A stretch of DNA of 42,165 nt. It comes from an uncultured Pseudomonadales bacterium (GTDB taxonomy: Bacteria; Pseudomonadota; Gammaproteobacteria; Pseudomonadales; Porticoccaceae). A program made the translations under genes and the position numbers. Below the pieces are notes generated by a model, which saw nothing but the letters and a program-made list of their open reading frames with translations, had not been told where the DNA came from and ran no database searches. The stretch covers positions 1-42,165 of the forward strand of contig CALSQH010000012.1 of assembly GCA_943788445.1 (NCBI GenBank), read 5' to 3'. How positions within the stretch are numbered: position 1 is the stretch's first letter; each line of letters opens with the position of its first letter. Shown here one piece after another: positions 8,217-16,896 of this stretch.

Positions 8217-10811
8217 ATGCCCAGTTATCGTTCGTTCTTGCCAGCACTCGTATTTTGCATCCATGCTCTATTTCTAGTATTCAGCGCTGCACTTGCCGCA
8301 AATGATGATGCCAGTACCCGCCAAGAATTGGATTTTAATTTCGATTGGAAATTCAGCCTAGGTGAACAAAGCGGTGCGCATGCACCAGGGTTTGACGACA
8401 GCGGCTGGCGCGAGCTTCGCTTACCCCATGATTGGAGCATCGAGGCCGAATATTCGCAGGAGAACACCTCGGGTGCCACAGGATATCTGCCAGGTGGCCT
8501 GGGGTGGTATAGAAAGCATTTTGCTTCGCCAGAGCTGGTAAATGGCGAAATAGCCAAAACCCAAATTTTGTTCGACGGAATCTACAATCACTCAGAGGTT
8601 TGGATTAACGGCCATTCACTCGGCTATCGCCCCTTTGGCTATGTGGCTTTCTTTTATGACCTCACACCGTTTCTCAATACAGATGGCAGTGACAATGTGA
8701 TTGCTGTGCATGTTGATCGCAGCCGCTACGTGGATTCTCGCTGGTATACGGGCTCTGGCATCTACCGCAATGTAAAGCTTGTCATCACGGGCCAGGTTCA
8801 TGTGCCCATTTGGGGAAGTACTATTTTAACCCCGGAAGTGACTTCAGAGCGTGCCAAGGTGCTTATAAGTACGGAACTACGAAACGATAGTGCGCAAGCT
8901 AGGGTGTTGAATGTTTCAACCACGTTACTCGATGACTCGGGCCGTAACATTGGTAGGGATGTTAAGCGTCTGGAAATTGCCGCACGCGCCACCGAATTAC
9001 TTCGCCAAGAGGTTACTGTGGCTCAGCCGCAGCTTTGGGATATTGATAGTCCTTATCTATATTTCGCGCAGACGGAGGTACGAAGTGAGGAACAGTTGCT
9101 TGATTCTAAGAGTATCCGTTTCGGTATTCGTTCCTTAAGAAATGACGCCAAAACCGGTTTTTTTCTAAACGGCAGAAACGTAAAAATCAAAGGGGTTAAC
9201 CTTCATCATGATGCTGGGCTAGTAGGAGCTGCGGTACCTCTAGGGGTTTGGAAGCGTCGCTTGGAAGCTTTGAAAGAAGCGGGAGTGAACGCAATACGGA
9301 CTGGTCACAAACCCGTCTCCAAAGAATTTATTGAACTGTGTGATGAGATGGGTTTCTTGGTTCAGCAAGAAACTTTTGATGAATGGGAAAGACCCAAAAA
9401 CAAACGTAGAAACGGTCGTCATCAGGGAGAGATTGACTATATCGAGCAAGGCTACAGTGAATTTTTCACTGAGTGGGCCGAAAAAGATCTCACCGCCATC
9501 ATCAGGCGAGATATTAATAATCCCTCTATTTTCCAATGGAGTATTGGTAATGAAATTGAATGGAGCTACCCAAGATACATTCCCGCTACCGGTTATTTTG
9601 GCAAAAACGGAAAGTCTAAGGGAGCAACACATAAGGAACCCCCGATAACTCCGGAGCAGAGTAAAGCGGTGTTCAATAGCTTTAAAGTCGAAGAACCAAC
9701 CCTCGCAGGGACCGCCCACCGTTTGTCAAAGTGGCTGCGAGCTCTCGACACCAGTCGGCCCATCACCACAAACATGGTACTGCCATCGGTCAGCTTACAT
9801 TCAGGTTATGCCGATGCTGTGGATATCGCGGGCTTCAGCTATCGCAGACCGCTTTACGATTACGCCCGCCGGCACTACCCCGAAAAGATGGTGATGGGCA
9901 CTGAAAACTTTGTTCAGTGGGCTGAGTGGGAAGCCGTGCTGGATAGGCCTTTTGTGGCGGGTATTTTTGTTTGGACAGGCATTGATTATCTAGGCGAGGT
10001 GGAAGGCCGCTGGCCGTCCAAGGGCGCACCCAGTGGCATGTTGGATTTTGCGGGTTTCAAGAAGCCCAGCTACCATATGATGAAATCGATCTGGAGCGAG
10101 GAACCCCATGTTTTCATGACCACGGTCGATCTTGATGATTCGATCTACCGTGTAGAAGACAACCAAGTAGTCGAAGAAACAGAGGGCCAGTGGAAGTGGC
10201 GGAACTGGGGATGGCACGACGTTAATACGCATTGGAATTACAGCCCCGGTCAAGACATTGTGGTTGAGGTGTATACCAACCAGGCTGAGGTGGAGTTATT
10301 CCTCAACGGCAAGTCGCAGGGCGTGCAGCGTTTGGCCAACAATGACGATCACATTTTAAAATGGGCGGTGGGCTATGAGCCGGGTGAGCTGAAGGCGATA
10401 TCGGTGGTGACCGGTGTGGATGTCGGTACAAGCCTTCGTTCTAGTCTGGAGCCAGCGGCTGTTGTTCTGAGTGTGGATCGACAACACTTGGATGCCGATG
10501 GCTACGATGTCGCACATATCACCGCACAGGTAGTTGATAAAAACGGCGTTGCGGTAACGACTCAAGAGAGAAAGTTGAGCTTTGATATCGATCCAAAGCT
10601 TCGGTCTTTGGGGGTAGATAATGGTGCGGCAGACAATCTTCAGCCCCACAAGAGCAATGAAATTATCACCCGTAATGGTCGAGCTCTCTTAATTGTGCAA
10701 ACTAAAGCCAGTATTGGTGATGCGACCATTAATGTCAGTGCCGATGGTCTTGAAGGTGCTGAGCTTGGTTTGAATATAGAGACAATCAGCGTTTTGAACA
10801 GTAAACCTTAG
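8217..10811 (+). CDS. Secreted glycoside hydrolase family 2 enzyme (beta-galactosidase-like)
   Basis: An 864-residue exported glycosidase. The domain order is: signal peptide (1-~28); sugar-binding jelly roll (~35-200, with LPHDWSIE and GLGWYRKHF); immunoglobulin-like domain (~205-305); TIM barrel (~310-620); C-terminal beta domains, the last (~745-850, DRQHLDADGYDVAHITAQV) matching the GH2 C5 domain. The acid/base is E446 in IGNEIE and the nucleophile candidate is E563 in MGTENF. Family members cleave beta-galactosides, beta-glucuronides or beta-mannosides; which applies cannot be told here. An operator candidate 66 bp upstream links it to the catabolic genes. One idea is removal of a sugar from a glycosylated substrate before its aglycone is degraded. 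Confidence 0.9.
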   Translation: MPSYRSFLPALVFCIHALFLVFSAALAANDDASTRQELDFNFDWKFSLGEQSGAHAPGFDDSGWRELRLPHDWSIEAEYSQENTSGATGYLPGGLGWYRKHFASPELVNGEIAKTQILFDGIYNHSEVWINGHSLGYRPFGYVAFFYDLTPFLNTDGSDNVIAVHVDRSRYVDSRWYTGSGIYRNVKLVITGQVHVPIWGSTILTPEVTSERAKVLISTELRNDSAQARVLNVSTTLLDDSGRNIGRDVKRLEIAARATELLRQEVTVAQPQLWDIDSPYLYFAQTEVRSEEQLLDSKSIRFGIRSLRNDAKTGFFLNGRNVKIKGVNLHHDAGLVGAAVPLGVWKRRLEALKEAGVNAIRTGHKPVSKEFIELCDEMGFLVQQETFDEWERPKNKRRNGRHQGEIDYIEQGYSEFFTEWAEKDLTAIIRRDINNPSIFQWSIGNEIEWSYPRYIPATGYFGKNGKSKGATHKEPPITPEQSKAVFNSFKVEEPTLAGTAHRLSKWLRALDTSRPITTNMVLPSVSLHSGYADAVDIAGFSYRRPLYDYARRHYPEKMVMGTENFVQWAEWEAVLDRPFVAGIFVWTGIDYLGEVEGRWPSKGAPSGMLDFAGFKKPSYHMMKSIWSEEPHVFMTTVDLDDSIYRVEDNQVVEETEGQWKWRNWGWHDVNTHWNYSPGQDIVVEVYTNQAEVELFLNGKSQGVQRLANNDDHILKWAVGYEPGELKAISVVTGVDVGTSLRSSLEPAAVVLSVDRQHLDADGYDVAHITAQVVDKNGVAVTTQERKLSFDIDPKLRSLGVDNGAADNLQPHKSNEIITRNGRALLIVQTKASIGDATINVSADGLEGAELGLNIETISVLNSKP

Positions 10812-10930
10812 CGGGTTGACCCATAGAGATGCTGGGGGAAATACTGTAAGAGAAGAAATAGAACAGGAACAGAGAAACCTGATCCAATTACTTTTATTAA
10901 CAATAACAAATAGTTGAGAGTAAGATCATT

Positions 10931-12157
10931 ATGTCCGATAAGCCTAACAATACCAACCGAAGTCCTGATTCGCTGAACGAGATACCATCAGTTGATTGGC
11001 TTGATCTCGAACGCGACCGGGATAAGTTTTTTAAAGATCTTCGTTATGCGCTTGAAGAATGCGGATTTTTAATCCTAACCAATGCGCCCGGCTTTGAGGA
11101 CGAGTTCCAGCGGCGAGCGTTCACCGAAGTTAGGAAGTTTTTTGATTCGCCCATGGACTTTAAGCAAGCATTATCCATTGAACATAGTCCTTATGTTCGA
11201 GGTTATTCTTCACCGAGGCCGCCAGAAGCTGGCCGTGCTCAGGTGATTGAAAGCTTTCAGTACGGATTTGATGAGGCGCCACTCTGGGCTCACGACGACG
11301 ATTCTCAGCCTATCCACGAGCGATTTTTTCGAGGGCCTAATACGTGGCCAGACGCAGAGAAGTTGCCCGGCTTTAAGCCAACGCTGAACGACCTCAACTC
11401 GGCCTATCATCGCTTGACGTTGCAACTGGGCGAGCTGATCGTTGAGTCGCTCGGCGAGGATCCAGCCGAATTCCGACAATATTTTAATCTCGATGAACCC
11501 TACCTTTTTGCGAGCTTGAACCACAACTTCAGCATGGACGCCGTCCTAGCGGATAAGCGAGATCTGGTTCGTGATGAGTATGCTAAATTTTCGAGCGCGG
11601 TTACAGGTGCTCACATTGACGGACCTCCCTTTGTGGCCTTATTAATCAATGACCGACCTGGGCTCCAGGTGGTCGCTGGTGAAGGGCGGTGGATGAACGC
11701 TCCTGTGACCTGTCGTACGGCAGAGGGCGACTACAATGTGCCGGTAGTGCCGGGCTCTGTGGTCGTTAATACTGGAGGATCCTTGATGCATCTGAGCGAA
11801 GGACGTTACTCGGCTACTGTCCACCGAGTGAATACCACCATGATTCCTGATGGGGATACACGTATATCGATGCCTTACTTCCTACTGCCGACCATGCAGG
11901 GGGACCTGATACCGTTTGGTAAGTCTGGCGCTTCAACTAATCACGACGTAGGTTACAATGCGGGCCGTAATCGTGGGGCTAATGCGGCTGCTAATCTCAT
12001 GAGAACCTACCCCAAATTAACAGCCCGTTGGTGGGAAAAAGAGTTTGCAGCGTTGAAAACTGCTCAGCAGCAGGAAGAGATGGCCGAAACAGAGGCTGCT
12101 TTTAAATTGGCAGCGGAACGCGGCGATCGATATATAGAAAAGTTGAGTGGTTCGTAG
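10931..12157 (+). CDS. 2-oxoglutarate/Fe(II)-dependent dioxygenase (isopenicillin N synthase-like family)
   Basis: A 408-residue cytoplasmic non-haem iron oxygenase. The N-terminal segment (VDWLDLERD, then LEECGFLILTN) is typical of the DIOX_N region. The iron ligands are H228 and D230 (AHIDGP) and H298 (TVHRVNTT), and R311 (TRISMPYF) is the 2-oxoglutarate-binding arginine. It is slightly longer than the usual 320-350 residues because of an extended C-terminal helix rich in Glu and Ala. It follows the GH2 gene by 119 bp on the same strand, has a GAGAG ribosome-binding site, and may share its promoter. It probably hydroxylates or oxidatively demethylates a small molecule; the substrate is not visible. 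Confidence 0.9.
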   Translation: MSDKPNNTNRSPDSLNEIPSVDWLDLERDRDKFFKDLRYALEECGFLILTNAPGFEDEFQRRAFTEVRKFFDSPMDFKQALSIEHSPYVRGYSSPRPPEAGRAQVIESFQYGFDEAPLWAHDDDSQPIHERFFRGPNTWPDAEKLPGFKPTLNDLNSAYHRLTLQLGELIVESLGEDPAEFRQYFNLDEPYLFASLNHNFSMDAVLADKRDLVRDEYAKFSSAVTGAHIDGPPFVALLINDRPGLQVVAGEGRWMNAPVTCRTAEGDYNVPVVPGSVVVNTGGSLMHLSEGRYSATVHRVNTTMIPDGDTRISMPYFLLPTMQGDLIPFGKSGASTNHDVGYNAGRNRGANAAANLMRTYPKLTARWWEKEFAALKTAQQQEEMAETEAAFKLAAERGDRYIEKLSGS

Positions 12158-12232
12158 CGACGTATTAAAGGTGACCTAACCCAACTGAAGTTCGATAAAT
12201 CGTCGGTAGGCGCCGCTCTGATTCTACATTAG

Positions 12233-12580
12233 TTATTCATGACGCCCGGATTCGACAATCCGGCCGTCATCGACCACACAGATCCGATCGGCCATGCGGA
12301 TGGTGCTAAGGCGATGGGCGATCACAATTAGGATGCGCTTTCCGCGCTCCACCTGTAAGGCTTGTAACAAGGCATTTTCTGTTTCCGGGTCCAGTGCTGC
12401 GGTGGGTTCATCAAGCACCAGTATAGGCGACTGGCTAACCAATCCTCGGGCAATTGCCAGACGCTGTTTTTGTCCGACAGATAGGGTGTCGCCGTTACGC
12501 CCTAGAAGCGTATCGAAACCCTCTGGAAGAAGGGCTCGACCCCTGACTAGTATTGGCCATTCTTCCGCCCCGCCAGACGC
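12233..12580 (-). pseudogene. ABC exporter ATPase, C-terminal remnant
   Basis: The minus-strand frame is open from an in-frame TAA at 12581-12583 down to a stop at 12233. It encodes the second half of an ABC nucleotide-binding domain: signature LSVGQKQRLAIARG, Walker B ILVLDEPTAALD, the H-loop IAHRLSTI and the D-loop region. Walker A, the Q-loop and any membrane domain are missing, and no start codon or ribosome-binding site precedes the signature. The C-terminal tail is cut short after ESGRHE, where exporters usually continue 15-25 residues. The fragment is therefore truncated at both ends and cannot make a working transporter. Confidence 0.85.
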
Positions 12581-12667
12581 TTATGCGACAACGTTACCGT
12601 ACTCGTTTCAGGTCTATTCCGATAGCTATCCATCAATTACAGTCCTGTAATAATCCCCATGAGGTCC

Positions 12668-13669
12668 TCAAGGCGCCTCAATAAATTCTCTTATCAGGCG
12701 ATTTACCTTATCCGGAGCCTCCAGCGGAGGCCAATGCCTCACGCCCGGCAGGACTTCGATCCGTAGATCTTTTGCATAGTTGGGTAGTTGGTCTAAAAAG
12801 GCGGGGACAAAGGTAGTATCGTCCTCGCCCCAGATCAGCATGCTCTCTACCTCTGTGCTGGATTTGGTTGAGGGCCAGAAATCATCATCTGCAATCTTGT
12901 CTAGCTCAGGGATATTAGCCTGATACCACTTGATGCCGCCGGCTACAGCCCCGGGTCGAGTCAGTGCGGTTTTGTAAAGTGTAGCCTCCGAGGCTGAGAT
13001 TAGGCCGCCATTGACCATGCTGCCATAGGCAAAACTGGCCATTTGGGCGGCATAGTTCTGGTCTACAGTTTGGTTCTGAGCAGCGTCCTTTAAACGAGCG
13101 ATATATGTGGATGCCTTGCGTTGCTCTGAGTTGGAGCGCAGCAATTCAAGAAACAGGTTGGTAGGCGGCGCATTAAGTACCACCAGTTTATCCAGCCCCT
13201 GGGGGTACTGTTGAGCATAGGACCAAGCCAGGGCGCCGCCCCAGTCATGACCCACCAGCACATACCCTTGGTCGTTAGCCAAGCTCTTAGCTAATACGTT
13301 CAGCTGTCGTGATAGGGCACTGACATGATAGGGCGCTAGCTCGTTAGGTTTGGCTGATAGATTGGCGCCCAGACCGTCTACCGCCACCACTCGATAGTCC
13401 GCGGCCAGGTCTAGCAGTTGGTTTTTCCACATATACCAGTAGGAGGGAAATCCGTGATAGAACAGAATCAGTTTGCCGCTGCCAGCGCTGACATAGTGCA
13501 GCTGCTGACCATCAACATCAATGCTGTGATCAGAAAACTGCAGCGCCGGGTCACTTATCTGGTGGTTAATAAATCTGACGGATGGGCTTCCGACTGATTC
13601 CATCTCGGCCGCCAATAATACTGACGAGAGCAACAATAGCGTTACGCCGATTATGTGAAAGATGGTCAT
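12668..13669 (-). CDS. Exported alpha/beta hydrolase, epoxide hydrolase/dehalogenase-like
   Basis: A 333-residue alpha/beta-fold hydrolase with an N-terminal signal sequence (hydrophobic residues 5-21), so probably periplasmic. The oxyanion motif is HGFP (72-75). The nucleophile elbow is G140-H-D142-W-G-G, with Asp as the nucleophile, which points to epoxide hydrolases, haloalkane dehalogenases or fluoroacetate dehalogenases rather than Ser esterases. The acid is D283 or D284 (WGEDD) and the base is H312 (VRHWPP). Its ATG overlaps the SDR stop codon by 4 bp (ATGA), so the two are translationally coupled. An exported member is less usual than a cytosolic one. The leaving group and substrate cannot be told. 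Confidence 0.88.
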   Translation of the reverse strand: MTIFHIIGVTLLLLSSVLLAAEMESVGSPSVRFINHQISDPALQFSDHSIDVDGQQLHYVSAGSGKLILFYHGFPSYWYMWKNQLLDLAADYRVVAVDGLGANLSAKPNELAPYHVSALSRQLNVLAKSLANDQGYVLVGHDWGGALAWSYAQQYPQGLDKLVVLNAPPTNLFLELLRSNSEQRKASTYIARLKDAAQNQTVDQNYAAQMASFAYGSMVNGGLISASEATLYKTALTRPGAVAGGIKWYQANIPELDKIADDDFWPSTKSSTEVESMLIWGEDDTTFVPAFLDQLPNYAKDLRIEVLPGVRHWPPLEAPDKVNRLIREFIEAP

Positions 13670-14424
13670 AGCGGAAAGATACTGTGCCCGCCATCTATAG
13701 CAATAGTTTGCCCTGTCATATAGTTACTATGACGGGACGCCAAAAAGACTGCAATACCTTCCATATCCTCACTGGTGCCCAGACGGCCGCCAGCCACGCG
13801 CCTTTTGGAACCTTCTTTAAAGGCCTTGGGTGCGGCTGCCGTAAGATCTGATTCAACATAGCCAGGCAAAATTGCATTGGCGGTAATGCCATTACCACCC
13901 AATTCCACAGCCAGTGCGCGGATCAAACCGACCACCGCAGCCTTGGTAGTCGAGTAGGATGCCTGGAAGCCCATGCCCATCAACGCAGCGATCGATGAGG
14001 TTACCAGTAACTTACCCGCCGCTTTTCGCTCTATTAAGTGGGCGATAACTGGACGAAAAGTGTGCACCACGCTGGTGACATTCATATCCATGACTCGATG
14101 CCAGTTTTCAATGTCTGTTTCATGTAGCCTACCCGGTTCACCACCACCACCGGCGTTGGCAAAGCAGGAGTCTACTTTGCCAAAATGGGTCAGGGTATCA
14201 GTAAAGGCTTGCTTGACCATAGCCTCATCGGTCACGTCGCAGACAAAAGCGTGCACATTGCCGCCCAGGCTCCTGAGCTCATTAACCGCGGTCTCGTTTT
14301 TTTCTGTATTGCGACCCCAGATAGCAACGGCAGCGCCTGACTTCACAAGTCCCCGAGCATAGGCCAGGCCGATTCCGCCATTTCCACCTGTGACCAGTGC
14401 TACGTGACCTTCTAAATTAAACAT
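13666..14424 (-). CDS. Short-chain dehydrogenase/reductase (SDR)
   Basis: A 252-residue classical SDR. It has the NAD(P)-binding TGGNGGIG (12-19), the NAG motif (FANAGG, ~88-93), catalytic S144, Y157 and K161 (YSTTK), and a C-terminal MTGQTIAIDGGHS. It oxidises an alcohol or reduces a ketone. I place the start at 14424 rather than an ATG 30 bp further upstream because AAAGGAG sits 8 nt before it. It heads a two-gene minus-strand operon with the alpha/beta hydrolase. It is divergent from the PQQ dehydrogenase across a 531-bp gap holding a 23-bp operator candidate. Confidence 0.93.
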   Translation of the reverse strand: MFNLEGHVALVTGGNGGIGLAYARGLVKSGAAVAIWGRNTEKNETAVNELRSLGGNVHAFVCDVTDEAMVKQAFTDTLTHFGKVDSCFANAGGGGEPGRLHETDIENWHRVMDMNVTSVVHTFRPVIAHLIERKAAGKLLVTSSIAALMGMGFQASYSTTKAAVVGLIRALAVELGGNGITANAILPGYVESDLTAAAPKAFKEGSKRRVAGGRLGTSEDMEGIAVFLASRHSNYMTGQTIAIDGGHSIFPL

Positions 14425-14664
14425 TAAACATCTCCTTTGAATGATGGCGATCAACCCTCTAGGTGCGGGCGATTCGATAGTTTCGATGGGCAGCCAGTAT
14501 TTGTCATGCTTCGCAATATGCCTGACACATAAGCGCCAACCGCCGAGCTTATTATTTATTAACTATTTGAATAATAGCTGCGAACAAAGTAAATGCAACT
14601 AGTTTAGGCAGGTTGTCAGCTAAATCGCATTTATATATCTTTTTTATTGGGAGAAAATTGATAT

Positions 14665-14687
14665 TTATTATAAATTAAGGGTATTAA
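14665..14687. promoter_or_regulatory. Candidate 23-bp operator, site 4
   Basis: Arms are TTATTATA (perfect) and GGTATTAA with spacer AATTAAG. The right arm matches TATAWTAA at 6 of 8 positions. The site lies between the divergent SDR and PQQ dehydrogenase genes, 240 bp and 268 bp from their starts. A TTGACG (14689-14694) and TATCGT (14712-14717), 17 bp apart, follow it directly and could be a promoter for the PQQ gene. The remainder of the gap (14425-14955) shows nothing else. Confidence 0.45.
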
Positions 14688-14955
14688 GTTGACGGTTATG
14701 CTTGATTAAACTATCGTTATTGACCAAGTAATTAATAGTTGCTGGCCGATAGGCTTGTCACTGAAATTTGGTTCAGGTGATGGCTCCCGTGAGTCCTAAC
14801 ACAATATCGTTGACCTGCACCTAGACCAATGTGCATTATTTATGCTTGATCCGGCGCTCACTAGTATCCTCTCAGGGAATATCTTTTGAGCGATTTTAGC
14901 GAAACTCCGTAAAATGTATTAGGCTCGTTTTCGTGCTGGCATCCGAGTAAAAAAA

Positions 14956-16872
14956 ATGATCACTTCCAAACACAGTAACGCCTCTTCAACAATTCCTCCA
15001 AATATTAATTTGGTCAAAATTCTGATCGGGATCTACGCTGCGATCCTTTGCGCGACTGCTGTGGCTGGGGAGAGCTCTGCAGTTGAGGCTACTAATGATG
15101 ACTATCTCGTTGGCAAGCAGTTATATCAGTCTAGATGTGTCAGCTGTCATGCCGGCGCTATGCTCAAGGCGCCGCAAATGGAGGCACTAAAGCTTTATCC
15201 GCCCGAGTATATTATTCAATCGCTCACCAGTGGTGTGATGAGTACCACCGGACTGTCGCTATCGGCTAGCGAGATGCAGCAGGTAGCCTATTACGTAACC
15301 GGGAAAATGGTATCAGACAAAACAGCTGATTTGTCTGATGCCTTCTGCGTTTCAGACTCTCCGGCTAAAATCAGGTCTTCAGCCAGTGCCCAATGGGCAG
15401 GTTGGGGTGGCGAGCTTAATAGCCAGCGCTTTCAAGCAAATGAAACCAGATTAAACAAACAGACTGTTGCAGACCTTGAGCTGAAATGGGCCTTCGCCTT
15501 CCCTGATACCAGTAGGGTGAGATCCCAGCCTACCGTGACAGAAAGCATGACTTATATAGGCAGTCAGGATGGGACTGTGTACGCTTTGGATACAGATACT
15601 GGCTGCGTTCGTTGGACCTTTCAGGCTGAGAATGAGGTTCGCGGCGCCATTAAACTGCAGGGCGATGCGGGTAATCAGGTTGCTGGGGAGGCCAGACTAT
15701 TGTTTGGTGACTACAAGGCCAATGCCTATGCGCTAAACGCAAAGACCGGAGCGTTACTTTGGAAAACCAAGGTTCACAGCCATCCTCTAGCGAGCGTTAC
15801 TGGTTCGGTGACTGCTGACAATAAAAGGGTCTATGTGCCCCTGTCATCGTCGGAAGTTGTGCCTGCGGCTCAGTCGACCTATGCCTGCTGTACCTTCCGC
15901 GGCGCCTTGGTTGCGCTCAACCTAGAAGACGGTAGTATTGCCTGGCGCACCTACACCACAGATAAACCCGAACCGCTGGGTAAAAATGCCGTTGGTGTGC
16001 CTCGCTTTGGCCCCTCCGGAGCGCCTATCTGGTCTGGCCCTACGCTGGACACCAAACGCAATCTTGTCTATGCCACCACCGGACAAAACTACTCTTCGCC
16101 AGCCACAGGAACCAGTGATGCGGTAATAGCCATGGATACCACAACAGGTGAGGTGAAATGGGTGTCTCAGGTGACCGCCAACGATGCCTGGAATGGCGCC
16201 TGTGGCTTCACAATGATCAACTGCCCAGAGGAAGATGGGCCAGATTATGATATTGGCGCCTCAGCAATTTTGGTGACCTCAAAATCTAACCGAGATCTCT
16301 TATTGGTGGGGCAAAAATCTGGGCTCACCTATGCTATGGATCCAGATCAGCAGGGCAAAATACTCTGGCGCCAAAGGGTAGGTAGTGGTGGCACTATGGG
16401 TGGCGTGCACTGGGGTATGAGCAGCGATGGTGAGCGCCTCTATGTGGGGGTGTCTGACCTTCCCACTAAGAATCGCTATAACCAAGGCGATCCATATCCT
16501 GGAGTACATGCGCTGGATCCAGATACAGGGGCATTTTTGTGGCGTAACGTCCTTCCATCTCTGTGTCCTGAAGGCATCAAGTTTGCCTGTTTTCAGGGTG
16601 TTTCTGCCGCGGTGAGCAGTAGTCCTGGTTTGGTATTTGCCGGTGGCATGGATGGTCGGCTGCGCGCCTTTGATGCCAGTAGTGGCGATACTCTCTGGAC
16701 TTACAATACCTTTAGAGAATTCACAGCGGTCAATGGCTTGAATGGGCAAGGTGGATCGATTGAGGCTGACGGTCCAGTCATTGCTAATGGTCAGGTGTTT
16801 GTGACCTCGGGCTATGATAAGTGGGCTGAGATGCCAGGCAATATGCTGTTGGTATTTTCTCTCCCCAACTAA
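14956..16872 (+). CDS. Periplasmic PQQ-dependent alcohol dehydrogenase with N-terminal cytochrome c domain
   Basis: A 638-residue quinohaemoprotein with a signal peptide (residues ~18-37), a cytochrome c module with C61-V-S-C64-H65 and candidate axial Met95, then an eight-bladed PQQ beta-propeller from ~145 to the end (repeats such as GTVYALDTDTG, GALVALNLEDG and GVHALDPDTG). Adjacent cysteines C311-C312 (YACCTFRG) match the vicinal disulfide that stacks on PQQ. The haem-first order and the CCTFRG motif resemble polyvinyl alcohol dehydrogenases. The enzyme should oxidise a secondary or primary alcohol in the periplasm and pass electrons to a soluble cytochrome or oxidase. The VOC gene follows after 24 bp, probably in one operon. 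I see no PQQ synthesis genes in the window. Confidence 0.92.
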   Translation: MITSKHSNASSTIPPNINLVKILIGIYAAILCATAVAGESSAVEATNDDYLVGKQLYQSRCVSCHAGAMLKAPQMEALKLYPPEYIIQSLTSGVMSTTGLSLSASEMQQVAYYVTGKMVSDKTADLSDAFCVSDSPAKIRSSASAQWAGWGGELNSQRFQANETRLNKQTVADLELKWAFAFPDTSRVRSQPTVTESMTYIGSQDGTVYALDTDTGCVRWTFQAENEVRGAIKLQGDAGNQVAGEARLLFGDYKANAYALNAKTGALLWKTKVHSHPLASVTGSVTADNKRVYVPLSSSEVVPAAQSTYACCTFRGALVALNLEDGSIAWRTYTTDKPEPLGKNAVGVPRFGPSGAPIWSGPTLDTKRNLVYATTGQNYSSPATGTSDAVIAMDTTTGEVKWVSQVTANDAWNGACGFTMINCPEEDGPDYDIGASAILVTSKSNRDLLLVGQKSGLTYAMDPDQQGKILWRQRVGSGGTMGGVHWGMSSDGERLYVGVSDLPTKNRYNQGDPYPGVHALDPDTGAFLWRNVLPSLCPEGIKFACFQGVSAAVSSSPGLVFAGGMDGRLRAFDASSGDTLWTYNTFREFTAVNGLNGQGGSIEADGPVIANGQVFVTSGYDKWAEMPGNMLLVFSLPN

Positions 16873-16896
16873 ACCTTAACTGTTTTGGAAACCCTT

